A stretch of 64,000 nt of DNA from Telmatherina bonti (Eukaryota; Chordata; Actinopteri; Atheriniformes; Telmatherinidae), in the NCBI GenBank assembly GCA_933228915.1, contig OW121831.1, positions 9,002,039 through 9,066,038 on the forward strand. Direction: 5' to 3'. Made by a program: the position numbers and the translations under genes. Within the stretch, counting starts at the first letter, position 1, and every line of letters starts with the position of its first letter. This document shows positions 40,843 to 52,548 of the stretch, in pieces. The notes below the pieces were generated by a model. It searched no databases. It was not told the DNA's origin and saw only the letters and a program-made list of their open reading frames with translations.

Positions 40843-41061
40843 TTTGAACTTCCATATCAGTGTGGGATATTTGGAGATTAATTCCGTTATAATCTCATAG
40901 CACTCTTTGATATGTCACTGTTTCATCTTTGTTTGTAATATTGGGAGCACAATTCAAATGTCATAAACTTGTCTGATGTCGCTTCGTGTTGTGGTTCATC
41001 CTGGTGCCATATTTATGCCTTTACAGTAGCAATAAAAATACAATTTCCGTTCCAGTCTGAC

Positions 41062-41180
41062 GCTTACAGCTACACCACCCTGAAAACGCCCGATCCCGTC
41101 TGATCTCAGAAGCCTAGCAGAGTTGCGCCTGCTCGGTATTTGAATGGGAGACCGCCTGGGAACACCAGGTGCTGTAAGCT
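41062..41180 (+). rRNA. 5S rRNA gene 1, unit 1 (variant I)
   Basis: 119 nt. Starts GCTTACAGCTACACC; box A reads AAGCCTAGCAGAG and the intermediate element GCGCCTGCTCGGTA, so it departs from the usual vertebrate GGGCCTGGTTAGTA with paired changes. TTTT follows, and AATAAAAATAC lies about 30 nt upstream. Confidence 0.85.
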
Positions 41181-41399
41181 TTTGCACGTCCATTTCAGTG
41201 TGGGATATTTGGAGAATAATTCTGTTATAATCTCATAGCACTCTTTGATATGTCACTGTTTCATCTTTGTTTGTAATATTGGGAGCACAATTCAAATGTC
41301 ATAAACTTGTCTGATGTCGCTTCGTGTTGTGGTTCATCCTTTTGCCATATTTATTCCTTTACACTAGCAATAAAAATACAATTTCCATTCCAGTCTGAC

Positions 41400-41508
41400 G
41401 CTTACGGCCACACCACCCTGAAAACGTCTGATCTTGGAAGCAAAGAGGAGTTGGGCCTGGTCAGTACTTGAATGGGAGACCGCCTGGGAATGCCAGGTGC
41501 TGTAAGCT
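41400..41508 (+). pseudogene. 5S gene 2, unit 1 (10-nt deletion)
   Basis: 109 nt. One of two tandem CTGATCTCG copies is lost, consistent with slippage. It removes part of helix III, so a normal 5S fold is unlikely, though box A, IE and box C remain for TFIIIA. Confidence 0.8.
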
Positions 41509-41717
41509 TTTGCACTTCCATTTCATTGTGGTACATTTGGAGAATAACTCCATTATGACGTCATAGTACTCTTTGATATGTCACTGTTTGATCTTTGCAT
41601 GTAATATTTGGAACACAATTCAAATGTCATAAAAGTGTGTGATGTCACTTCTTGTTGTGGTGCCATAGTTATGTCTTTACTCTAGCAATAAAAATACAAT
41701 TTCCGTTCCAGTCTGAC

Positions 41718-41836
41718 GCTTACGGCCACACCACCCTGAAAACGCCTGATCTCGTCTGATCTCGGAAGCAAAGCAGAGTTGGGCCTGGTCAGTACTTGAA
41801 TGGGAGACCACCTGGGAACACCAGGTGCTGTAAGCT
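41718..41836 (+). rRNA. 5S rRNA gene 3, unit 1 (variant II, most canonical)
   Basis: 119 nt. Starts GCTTACGGCCACACCACCCT; control region AAGCAAAGCAGAGTTGGGCC and CTTGAATGGGAGACC differ from typical vertebrate 5S at only a few sites. T-run at 3' end. Best candidate for an expressed gene. Confidence 0.9.
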
Positions 41837-42055
41837 TTTGCACGTCCATTTCAGTGTGGGCTATTTGGAGAATAATTCTGTTATAATCTCATAGCACTCT
41901 TTGATATGTCACTGTTTGATCTTTGCATGTAATTTTTGGAGCACAATTCAAATGTCATAAACGTGTGTGGTGTCGCTTCGTGTTGTGGTTCATCCTGGTG
42001 CCATATTTATGCCTTTACAGTAGCAATCAAAATACAATTTCCGTTCCAGTCTGAC

Positions 42056-42174
42056 GCTTACAGCTGCAACACCCTGAAAACACCCGATCTCGTCTGATCT
42101 CAGAAGCCTAGCCGAGTTGCGCCTGCTCGGTACTTGAATGGGAGACCGCCTGGGAATACCAGGTGCTGTAAGCT
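42056..42174 (+). rRNA. 5S rRNA gene 4, unit 1 (variant I-prime)
   Basis: 119 nt. Like gene 1 but starts GCTTACAGCTGCAACACC and has CCTAGCCGAG at box A. Confidence 0.83.
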
Positions 42175-42397
42175 TTTGCACTTCCATTTCAGTGTGGGAT
42201 ATTTGGAGAATAATTCTGTGATAATCTCATAGCACTCTTTGATATGTCAATGTCTGATCTTCTGTATGTAATATTTGGAGCACAATTCAAATGTCATAAA
42301 CGTATGTGATGTCACTTCTTGTTCTGGTTCATCCTGGTGCCATATTTATGCATTTACACTAGCAATAAAAATACAATTTCCGTTCCAGTCTGACGCT

Positions 42398-42755
42398 CCA
42401 GTCACGGAAGTACTTGGCAGAGATACACTTACCGTTATCCTGGAAATCAGCTGGAAAATAATGCAGGAGGTAGTCATTGTGGATGTCGTCCATCACTTCG
42501 TAGTCAGGATCTGCAGATGGAAACTTGCCTCTTGTATATGGATAAAAGGTGTCATAATGATGTTACAGAGCATCAAAGCAAGAAATCAGCCCCACCCATT
42601 CAGATGATGTCAGTATAGAACTTGAAACTTACTTGGTGTTGCTTAGCAACAGCAGCAATACAATTTCTAAATTGTGTATTAAAATAAATCATATTAGTAT
42701 GATTAGTACGATATTAGTGTGATTGATCATGATTAGTCTTAAATCACTCTCAGAT
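42398..42755 (+). promoter_or_regulatory. putative miR-430 promoter module, unit 1/2
   Basis: Fused right after the first three bases (GCT) of a would-be fifth 5S gene, and ending at hairpin A. In miRNA direction: SOX-like CATTGT 42475-42480, TATA-like GATAAAAGG 42541-42549, GC-type CCCCACCC 42590-42597, CRE-like TGATGTCA, X-box GTTGCTTAGCAAC 42638-42650. A start about 30 bp past the TATA-like box would put hairpin A some 190 bp into the transcript. Confidence 0.52.
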
Positions 42756-43865
42756 CACCTCAAAGGAACCACTGTTGATTCTTTTCTTCACAAGTGCTTC
42801 TCTTTGGGGTTGTCTTGGTTGTGACAATGTCCACTATGCAAAGTAAAATTGAAACTAAAGCATAGGTTATATTCAACAGATTGCAGTCCAGGATTCACTT
42901 TCACGCTTTATATATCTGGTCAGAATAATTACCCCGACACAAACACTGACTTTGTTTCTCGCTGCAGTAAGTGCTTCTTGTTGGGGTAGTTATATGTCCT
43001 CTGGACATTTGTCTTCTTCAGTCATATATGTCTTTGGAAATTTCAGTATGAGATATACTTCAACTTTATGCACTTTCTTTGAAGGAATTGTTGGAAAGTG
43101 CTTGAAAGTTGGGTTGTCTTTCTGTCCTGACTTGAGAAAAACTGCACATTTTCCTCACATGGAAAGAAATCCTTTCAGGATCCATTATGGATTCAGACTC
43201 TTGTTGATCTGAAAGTAGGATTGAATCCAGGTTTTATCTTGAATTGAATAATATTTTAACAGTGCCCAGTTAAAAGTTTCACAGAACTGTGTCCTTGTCT
43301 GTTCCAAATCTTAATGAAGTAAACACACTGAAAGCTAATTGACCAAACACCAACACCTAATGTTTTGCATTCTTCATGACAGCATTGTTCCTTGATGGAC
43401 CGTCTGATGGGCAATACCCCCATCGTAGAAACTTGTGGAAGAAATAGGTGGAGTTTGTGGAAGCATTCAGGATAAAAATTTGACCAGCCTCATCAGAAAA
43501 ATGCATGTGAGAAACAACATGGAAGAAGAGCAGCTCTGGACTTCATGGAAGAAAGAGGTCTGATGAACGGTCCTTGCTATGGGCCCAACACGAGCATTAA
43601 CTGTTTTTTTTTAAATCAGGAAGTGCTTCCTGTTGGGACGGTTGAAAAAGACAAACTCTACCAACGCTAGCTGATGAAGATATTACATGGAGAATCCCTC
43701 AAACAGACACACTGATGCTGAATAGTGTCCATAAGTGCTTCTATCTCTCTTGTGAGCTTTTGATCCAAATGGTGTTTTTCAGGATTTGGTCTGCAAAATG
43801 ACCTTAACACAGGCACTGACTTGATATTTGGAAGACAGTAAGTGCTTATTGTTGGCGTAGTCTTG
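42756..43865 (+). ncRNA. mir430: miR-430 cluster, array unit 2 (A-F)
   Basis: A 42756-42812 (mature from 42791), B 42925-42993, C 43056-43117, D 43580-43643, E 43697-43757, F 43797-43865. First complete A-F set of the array. Confidence 0.9.
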
Positions 43866-43908
43866 CTGACCTTTCAAACACTCAGAATGAACAGTTGATT
43901 CATTTTAT

Positions 43909-43935
43909 GCCTGGGAATACCAGGTGCTGTAAGCT
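43909..43935 (+). pseudogene. 5S 3' fragment, unit 2
   Basis: Junction fragment as in unit 1. Confidence 0.9.
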
Positions 43936-44154
43936 TTTGAACTTCCATATCAGTGTGGGATATTTGGAGATTAATTCCGTTATAATCTCATAGCACTCTT
44001 TGATATGTCACTGTTTCATCTTTGTTTGTAATATTGGGAGCACAATTCAAATGTCATAAACTTGTCTGATGTCGCTTCGTGTTGTGGTTCATCCTGGTGC
44101 CATATTTATGCCTTTACAGTAGCAATAAAAATACAATTTCCGTTCCAGTCTGAC

Positions 44155-44273
44155 GCTTACAGCTACACCACCCTGAAAACGCCCGATCCCGTCTGATCTC
44201 AGAAGCCTAGCAGAGTTGCGCCTGCTCGGTATTTGAATGGGAGACCGCCTGGGAACACCAGGTGCTGTAAGCT
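44155..44273 (+). rRNA. 5S rRNA gene 1, unit 2
   Basis: Variant I, same as 41062-41180. Confidence 0.85.
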
Positions 44274-44492
44274 TTTGCACGTCCATTTCAGTGTGGGATA
44301 TTTGGAGAATAATTCTGTTATAATCTCATAGCACTCTTTGATATGTCACTGTTTCATCTTTGTTTGTAATATTGGGAGCACAATTCAAATGTCATAAACT
44401 TGTCTGATGTCGCTTCGTGTTGTGGTTCATCCTTTTGCCATATTTATTCCTTTACACTAGCAATAAAAATACAATTTCCATTCCAGTCTGAC

Positions 44493-44601
44493 GCTTACGG
44501 CCACACCACCCTGAAAACGTCTGATCTTGGAAGCAAAGAGGAGTTGGGCCTGGTCAGTACTTGAATGGGAAACTGCCTGGGAATGCCAGGTGCTGTAAGC
44601 T
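44493..44601 (+). pseudogene. 5S gene 2, unit 2 (10-nt deletion)
   Basis: As unit 1, with two extra changes in box C (GGGAAACTGCC for GGGAGACCGCC). Confidence 0.8.
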
Positions 44602-44810
44602 TTTGCACTTCCATTTCATTGTGGTACATTTGGAGAATAACTCCATTATGACGTCATAGTACTCTTTGATATGTCACTGTTTGATCTTTGCATGTAATAT
44701 TTGGAACACAATTCAAATGTCATAAAAGTGTGTGATGTCACTTCTTGTTGTGGTGCCATAGTTATGTCTTTACTCTAGCAATAAAAATACAATTTCCGTT
44801 CTAGTCTGAC

Positions 44811-44929
44811 GCTTACGGCCACACCACCCTGAAAACGCCTGATCTCGTCTGATCTCGGAAGCAAAGCAGAGTTGGGCCTGGTCAGTACTTGAATGGGAGA
44901 CCACCTGGGAACACCAGGTGCTGTAAGCT
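44811..44929 (+). rRNA. 5S rRNA gene 3, unit 2
   Basis: Variant II, same as 41718-41836. Its upstream flank has one private change (GTTCTAGTC). Confidence 0.9.
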
Positions 44930-45148
44930 TTTGCACGTCCATTTCAGTGTGGGCTATTTGGAGAATAATTCTGTTATAATCTCATAGCACTCTTTGATAT
45001 GTCACTGTTTGATCTTTGCATGTAATTTTTGGAGCACAATTCAAATGTCATAAACGTGTGTGGTGTCGCTTCGTGTTGTGGTTCATCCTGGTGCCATATT
45101 TATGCCTTTACAGTAGCAATCAAAATACAATTTCCGTTCCAGTCTGAC

Positions 45149-45267
45149 GCTTACAGCTGCAACACCCTGAAAACACCCGATCTCGTCTGATCTCAGAAGC
45201 CTAGCCGAGTTGCGCCTGCTCGGTACTTGAATGGGAGACCGCCTGGGAATACCAGGTGCTGTAAGCT
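45149..45267 (+). rRNA. 5S rRNA gene 4, unit 2
   Basis: Variant I-prime, same as 42056-42174. Confidence 0.83.
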
Positions 45268-45490
45268 TTTGCACTTCCATTTCAGTGTGGGATATTTGGA
45301 GAATAATTCTGTGATAATCTCATAGCACTCTTTGATATGTCAATGTCTGATCTTCTGTATGTAATATTTGGAGCACAATTCAAATGTCATAAACGTATGT
45401 GATGTCACTTCTTGTTCTGGTTCATCCTGGTGCCATATTTATGCATTTACACTAGCAATAAAAATACAATTTCCGTTCCAGTCTGACGCT

Positions 45491-45848
45491 CCAGTCACGG
45501 AAGTACTTGGCAGAGATACACTTACCGTTATCCTGGAAATCAGCTGGAAAATAATGCAGGAGGTAGTCATTGTGGATGTCGTCCATCACTTCGTAGTCAG
45601 GATCTGCAGATGGAAACTTGCCTCTTGTATATGGATAAAAGGTGTCATAATGATGTTACAGAGCATCAAAGCAAGAAATCAGCCCCACCCATTCAGATGA
45701 TGTCAGTATAGAACTTGAAACTTACTTGGTGTTGCTTAGCAACAGCAGCAATACAATTTCTAAATTGTGTATTAAAATAAATCATATTAGTATGATTAGT
45801 ACGATATTAGTGTGATTGATCATGATTAGTCTTAAATCACTCTCAGAT
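45491..45848 (+). promoter_or_regulatory. putative miR-430 promoter module, unit 2/3
   Basis: Same as 42398-42755; X-box at 45731-45743. Confidence 0.5.
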
Positions 45849-46958
45849 CACCTCAAAGGAACCACTGTTGATTCTTTTCTTCACAAGTGCTTCTCTTTGG
45901 GGTTGTCTTGGTTGTGACAATGTCCACTATGCAAAGTAAAATTGAAACTAAAGCATAGGTTATATTCAACAGATTGCAGTCCAGGATTCACTTTCACGCT
46001 TTATATATCTGGTCAGAATAATTACCCCGACACAAACACTGACTTTGTTTCTCGCTGCAGTAAGTGCTTCTTGTTGGGGTAGTTATATGTCCTCTGGACA
46101 TTTGTCTTCTTCAGTCATATATGTCTTTGGAAATTTCAGTATGAGATATACTTCAACTTTATGCACTTTCTTTGAAGGAATTGTTGGAAAGTGCTTGAAA
46201 GTTGGGTTGTCTTTCTGTCCTGACTTGAGAAAAACGGCACATTTTCCTCACATGGAAAGAAATCCTTTCAGGATCCATTATGGATTCAGACTCTTGTTGA
46301 TCTGAAAGTAGGATTGAATCCAGGTTTTATCTTGAATTGAATAATATTTTAACAGTGCCCAGTTAAAAGTTTCACAGAACTGTGTCCTTGTCTGTTCCAA
46401 ATCTTAATGAAGTAAACACACTGAAAGCTAATTGACCAAACACCAACACCTAATGTTTTGCATTCTTCATGACAGCATTGTTCCTTGATGGACCGTCTGA
46501 TGGGCAATACCCCCATCGTAGAAACTTGTGGAAGAAATAGGTGGAGTTTGTGGAAGCATTCAGGATAAAAATTTGACCAGCCTCATCAGAAAAATGCATG
46601 TGAGAAACAACATGGAAGAAGAGCAGCTCTGGACTTCATGGAAGAAAGAGGTCTGATGAACGGTCCTTGCTATGGGCCCAACACGAGCATTAACTGTTTT
46701 TTTTTAAATCAGGAAGTGCTTCCTGTTGGGACGGTTGAAAAAGACAAACTCTACCAACGCTAGCTGATGAAGATATTACATGGAGAATCCCTCAAACAGA
46801 CACACTGATGCTGAATAGTGTCCATAAGTGCTTCTATCTCTCTTGTGAGCTTTTGATCCAAATGGTGTTTTTCAGGATTTGGTCTGCAAAATGACCTTAA
46901 CACAGGCACTGACTTGATATTTGGAAGACAGTAAGTGCTTATTGTTGGCGTAGTCTTG
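45849..46958 (+). ncRNA. mir430: miR-430 cluster, array unit 3 (A-F)
   Basis: A 45849-45905, B 46018-46086, C 46149-46210, D 46673-46736, E 46790-46850, F 46890-46958. Shares a T-to-G change near 46235 (AAACGGCAC) with unit 6 only. Confidence 0.9.
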
Positions 46959-47247
46959 CTGACCTTTCAAACACTCAGAATGAACAGTTGATTCATTTTA
47001 TGCCTGGGAATACCAGGTGCTGTAAGCTTTTGAACTTCCATATCAGTGTGGGATATTTGGAGATTAATTCCGTTATAATCTCATAGCACTCTTTGATATG
47101 TCACTGTTTCATCTTTGTTTGTAATATTGGGAGCACAATTCAAATGTCATAAACTTGTCTGATGTCGCTTCGTGTTGTGGTTCATCCTGGTGCCATATTT
47201 ATGCCTTTACAGTAGCAATAAAAATACAATTTCCGTTCCAGTCTGAC

Positions 47248-47366
47248 GCTTACAGCTACACCACCCTGAAAACGCCCGATCCCGTCTGATCTCAGAAGCC
47301 TAGCAGAGTTGCGCCTGCTCGGTATTTGAATGGGAGACCGCCTGGGAACACCAGGTGCTGTAAGCT
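47248..47366 (+). rRNA. 5S rRNA gene 1, unit 3
   Basis: Variant I. The junction fragment precedes it at 47002-47028. Confidence 0.85.
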
Positions 47367-47585
47367 TTTGCACGTCCATTTCAGTGTGGGATATTTGGAG
47401 AATAATTCTGTTATAATCTCATAGCACTCTTTGATATGTCACTGTTTCATCTTTGTTTGTAATATTGGGAGCACAATTCAAATGTCATAAACTTGTCTGA
47501 TGTCGCTTCGTGTTGTGGTTCATCCTTTTGCCATATTTATTCCTTTACACTAGCAATAAAAATACAATTTCCATTCCAGTCTGAC

Positions 47586-47694
47586 GCTTACGGCCACACC
47601 ACCCTGAAAACGTCTGATCTTGGAAGCAAAGAGGAGTTGGGCCTGGTCAGTACTTGAATGGGAGACCGCCTGGGAATGCCAGGTGCTGTAAGCT
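47586..47694 (+). pseudogene. 5S gene 2, unit 3 (10-nt deletion)
   Basis: Same as unit 1, box C intact (GGGAGACCGCC). Confidence 0.8.
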
Positions 47695-47903
47695 TTTGCA
47701 CTTCCATTTCATTGTGGTACATTTGGAGAATAACTCCATTATGACGTCATAGTACTCTTTGATATGTCACTGTTTGATCTTTGCATGTAATATTTGGAAC
47801 ACAATTCAAATGTCATAAAAGTGTGTGATGTCACTTCTTGTTGTGGTGCCATAGTTATGTCTTTACTCTAGCAATAAAAATACAATTTCCGTTCCAGTCT
47901 GAC

Positions 47904-48022
47904 GCTTACGGCCACACCACCCTGAAAACGCCTGATCTCGTCTGATCTCGGAAGCAAAGCAGAGTTGGGCCTGGTCAGTACTTGAATGGGAGACCACCTG
48001 GGAACACCAGGTGCTGTAAGCT
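47904..48022 (+). rRNA. 5S rRNA gene 3, unit 3
   Basis: Variant II, most canonical form. Confidence 0.9.
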
Positions 48023-48241
48023 TTTGCACGTCCATTTCAGTGTGGGATATTTGGAGAATAATTCTGTTATAATCTCATAGCACTCTTTGATATGTCACTG
48101 TTTGATCTTTGCATGTAATTTTTGGAGCACAATTCAAATGTCATAAACGTGTGTGGTGTCGCTTCGTGTTGTGGTTCATCCTGGTGCCATATTTATGCCT
48201 TTACAGTAGCAATCAAAATACAATTTCCGTTCCAGTCTGAC

Positions 48242-48360
48242 GCTTACAGCTGCAACACCCTGAAAACACCCGATCTCGTCTGATCTCAGAAGCCTAGCCG
48301 AGTTGCGCCTGCTCGGTACTTGAATGGGAGACCGCCTGGGAATACCAGGTGCTGTAAGCT
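48242..48360 (+). rRNA. 5S rRNA gene 4, unit 3
   Basis: Variant I-prime. Confidence 0.83.
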
Positions 48361-48583
48361 TTTGCACTTCCATTTCAGTGTGGGATATTTGGAGAATAAT
48401 TCTGTGATAATCTCATAGCACTCTTTGATATGTCAATGTCTGATCTTCTGTATGTAATATTTGGAGCACAATTCAAATGTCATAAACGTATGTGATGTCA
48501 CTTCTTGTTCTGGTTCATCCTGGTGCCATATTTATGCATTTACACTAGCAATAAAAATACAATTTCCGTTCCAGTCTGACGCT

Positions 48584-48941
48584 CCAGTCACGGAAGTACT
48601 TGGCAGAGATACACTTACCGTTATCCTGGAAATCAGCTGGAAAATAATGCAGGAGGTAGTCATTGTGGATGTCGTCCATCACTTCGTAGTCAGGATCTGC
48701 AGATGGAAACTTGCCTCTTGTATATGGATAAAAGGTGTCATAATGATGTTACAGAGCATCAAAGCAAGAAATCAGCCCCACCCATTCAGATGATGTCAGT
48801 ATAGAACTTGAAACTTACTTGGTGTTGCTTAGCAACAGCAGCAATACAATTTCTAAATTGTGTATTAAAATAAATCATATTAGTATGATTAGTACGATAT
48901 TAGTGTGATTGATCATGATTAGTCTTAAATCACTCTCAGAT
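48584..48941 (+). promoter_or_regulatory. putative miR-430 promoter module, unit 3/4
   Basis: Same as 42398-42755. Confidence 0.5.
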
Positions 48942-50051
48942 CACCTCAAAGGAACCACTGTTGATTCTTTTCTTCACAAGTGCTTCTCTTTGGGGTTGTC
49001 TTGGTTGTGACAATGTCCACTATGCAAAGTAAAATTGAAACTAAAGCATAGGTTATATTCAACAGATTGCAGTCCAGGATTCACTTTCACGCTTTATATA
49101 TCTGGTCAGAATAATTACCCCGACACAAACACTGACTTTGTTTCTCGCTGCAGTAAGTGCTTCTTGTTGGGGTAGTTATATGTCCTCTGGACATTTGTCT
49201 TCTTCAGTCATATATGTCTTTGGAAATTTCAGTATGAGATATACTTCAACTTTATGCACTTTCTTTGAAGGAATTGTTGGAAAGTGCTTGAAAGTTGGGT
49301 TGTCTTTCTGTCCTGACTTGAGAAAAACTGCACATTTTCCTCACATGGAAAGAAATCCTTTCAGGATCCATTATGGATTCAGACTCTTGTTGATCTGAAA
49401 GTAGGATTGAATCCAGGTTTTATCTTGAATTGAATAATATTTTAACAGTGCCCAGTTAAAAGTTTCACAGAACTGTGTCCTTGTCTGTTCCAAATCTTAA
49501 TGAAGTAAACACACTGAAAGCTAATTGACCAAACACCAACACCTAATGTTTTGCATTCTTCATGACAGCATTGTTCCTTGATGGACCGTCTGATGGGCAA
49601 TACCCCCATCGTAGAAACTTGTGGAAGAAATAGGTGGAGTTTGTGGAAGCATTCAGGATAAAAATTTGACCAGCCTCATCAGAAAAATGCATGTGAGAAA
49701 CAACATGGAAGAAGAGCAGCTCTGGACTTCATGGAAGAAAGAGGTCTGATGAACGGTCCTTGCTATGGGCCCAACACGAGCATTAACTGTTTTTTTTAAA
49801 ATCAGGAAGTGCTTCCTGTTGGGACGGTTGAAAAAGACAAACTCTACCAACGCTAGCTGATGAAGATATTACATGGAGAATCCCTCAAACAGACACACTG
49901 ATGCTGAATAGTGTCCATAAGTGCTTCTATCTCTCTTGTGAGCTTTTGATCCAAATGGTGTTTTTCAGGATTTGGTCTGCAAAATGACCTTAACACAGGC
50001 ACTGACTTGATATTTGGAAGACAGTAAGTGCTTATTGTTGGCGTAGTCTTG
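48942..50051 (+). ncRNA. mir430: miR-430 cluster, array unit 4 (A-F)
   Basis: A 48942-48998, B 49111-49179, C 49242-49303, D 49766-49829, E 49883-49943, F 49983-50051. The D loop has TTTTTTTAAAATC instead of TTTTTTTTAAATC, shared only with unit 9. Confidence 0.9.
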
Positions 50052-50094
50052 CTGACCTTTCAAACACTCAGAATGAACAGTTGATTCATTTTAT

Positions 50095-50121
50095 GCCTGG
50101 GAATACCAGGTGCTGTAAGCT
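50095..50121 (+). pseudogene. 5S 3' fragment, unit 4 (no full 5S gene)
   Basis: The fragment is followed directly by the spacer that normally comes after gene 4. All four 5S genes (1,332 bp) are missing, as expected from recombination between the fragment and gene 4. Confidence 0.93.
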
Positions 50122-50344
50122 TTTGCACTTCCATTTCAGTGTGGGATATTTGGAGAATAATTCTGTGATAATCTCATAGCACTCTTTGATATGTCAATGT
50201 CTGATCTTCTGTATGTAATATTTGGAGCACAATTCAAATGTCATAAACGTATGTGATGTCACTTCTTGTTCTGGTTCATCCTGGTGCCATATTTATGCAT
50301 TTACACTAGCAATAAAAATACAATTTCCGTTCCAGTCTGACGCT

Positions 50345-50702
50345 CCAGTCACGGAAGTACTTGGCAGAGATACACTTACCGTTATCCTGGAAATCAGCTG
50401 GAAAATAATGCAGGAGGTAGTCATTGTGGATGTCGTCCATCACTTCGTAGTCAGGATCTGCAGATGGAAACTTGCCTCTTGTATATGGATAAAAGGTGTC
50501 ATAATGATGTTACAGAGCATCAAAGCAAGAAATCAGCCCCACCCATTCAGATGATGTCAGTATAGAACTTGAAACTTACTTGGTGTTGCTTAGCAACAGC
50601 AGCAATACAATTTCTAAATTGTGTATTAAAATAAATCATATTAGTATGATTAGTACGATATTAGTGTGATTGATCATGATTAGTCTTAAATCACTCTCAG
50701 AT
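50345..50702 (+). promoter_or_regulatory. putative miR-430 promoter module, unit 4/5
   Basis: Complete module, only about 290 bp after hairpin F because the 5S genes are absent. Confidence 0.5.
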
Positions 50703-51812
50703 CACCTCAAAGGAACCACTGTTGATTCTTTTCTTCACAAGTGCTTCTCTTTGGGGTTGTCTTGGTTGTGACAATGTCCACTATGCAAAGTAAAATTGAA
50801 ACTAAAGCATAGGTTATATTCAACAGATTGCAGTCCAGGATTCACTTTCACGCTTTATATATCTGGTCAGAATAATTACCCCGACACAAACACTGACTTT
50901 GTTTCTCGCTGCAGTAAGTGCTTCTTGTTGGGGTAGTTATATGTCCTCTGGACATTTGTCTTCTTCAGTCATATATGTCTTTGGAAATTTCAGTATGAGA
51001 TATACTTCAACTTTATGCACTTTCTTTGAAGGAATTGTTGGAAAGTGCTTGAAAGTTGGGTTGTCTTTCTGTCCTGACTTGAGAAAAACTGCACATTTTC
51101 CTCACATGGAAAGAAATCCTTTCAGGATCCATTATGGATTCAGACTCTTGTTGATCTGAAAGTAGGATTGAATCCAGGTTTTATCTTGAATTGAATAATA
51201 TTTTAACAGTGCCCAGTTAAAAGTTTCACAGAACTGTGTCCTTGTCTGTTCCAAATCTTAATGAAGTAAACACACTGAAAGCTAATTGACCAAACACCAA
51301 CACCTAATGTTTTGCATTCTTCATGACAGCATTGTTCCTTGATGGACCGTCTGATGGGCAATACCCCCATCGTAGAAACTTGTGGAAGAAATAGGTGGAG
51401 TTTGTGGAAGCATTCAGGATAAAAATTTGACCAGCCTCATCAGAAAAATGCATGTGAGAAACAACATGGAAGAAGAGCAGGTCTGGACTTCATGGAAGAA
51501 AGAGGTCTGATGAACGGTCCTTGCTATGGGCCCAACACGAGCATTAACTGTTTTTTTTTAAATCAGGAAGTGCTTCCTGTTGGGACGGTTGAAAAAGACA
51601 AACTCTACCAACGCTAGCTGATGAAGATATTACATGGAGAATCCCTCAAACAGACACACTGATGCTGAATAGTGTCCATAAGTGCTTCTATCTCTCTTGT
51701 GAGCTTTTGATCCAAATGGTGTTTTTCAGGATTTGGTCTGCAAAATGACCTTAACACAGGCACTGACTTGATATTTGGAAGACAGTAAGTGCTTATTGTT
51801 GGCGTAGTCTTG
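50703..51812 (+). ncRNA. mir430: miR-430 cluster, array unit 5 (A-F)
   Basis: A 50703-50759, B 50872-50940, C 51003-51064, D 51527-51590, E 51644-51704, F 51744-51812. Confidence 0.9.
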
Positions 51813-52101
51813 CTGACCTTTCAAACACTCAGAATGAACAGTTGATTCATTTTATGCCTGGGAATACCAGGTGCTGTAAGCTTTTGAACTTCCATATCAG
51901 TGTGGGATATTTGGAGATTAATTCCGTTATAATCTCATAGCACTCTTTGATATGTCACTGTTTCATCTTTGTTTGTAATATTGGGAGCACAATTCAAATG
52001 TCATAAACTTGTCTGATGTCGCTTCGTGTTGTGGTTCATCCTGGTGCCATATTTATGCCTTTACAGTAGCAATAAAAATACAATTTCCGTTCCAGTCTGA
52101 C

Positions 52102-52220
52102 GCTTACAGCTACACCACCCTGAAAACGCCCGATCCCGTCTGATCTCAGAAGCCTAGCAGAGTTGCGCCTGCTCGGTATTTGAATGGGAGACCGCCTGGG
52201 AACACCAGGTGCTGTAAGCT
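52102..52220 (+). rRNA. 5S rRNA gene 1, unit 5
   Basis: Variant I. Junction fragment at 51856-51882. Confidence 0.85.
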
Positions 52221-52439
52221 TTTGCACGTCCATTTCAGTGTGGGATATTTGGAGAATAATTCTGTTATAATCTCATAGCACTCTTTGATATGTCACTGTT
52301 TCATCTTTGTTTGTAATATTGGGAGCACAATTCAAATGTCATAAACTTGTCTGATGTCGCTTCGTGTTGTGGTTCATCCTTTTGCCATATTTATTCCTTT
52401 ACACTAGCAATAAAAATACAATTTCCATTCCAGTCTGAC

Positions 52440-52548
52440 GCTTACGGCCACACCACCCTGAAAACGTCTGATCTTGGAAGCAAAGAGGAGTTGGGCCTGG
52501 TCAGTACTTGAATGGGAAACCGCCTGGGAATGCCAGGTGCTGTAAGCT
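52440..52548 (+). pseudogene. 5S gene 2, unit 5 (10-nt deletion)
   Basis: Box C carries GGGAAACCGCC, one of the two changes seen in unit 2. Confidence 0.8.

Noticed and set aside
42275..42607. 110-codon plus-strand ORF across the promoter module
   Set aside because: It begins in 5S spacer and runs through the module; old copies on the other side break it, unlike the antisense frame reported as a finding.
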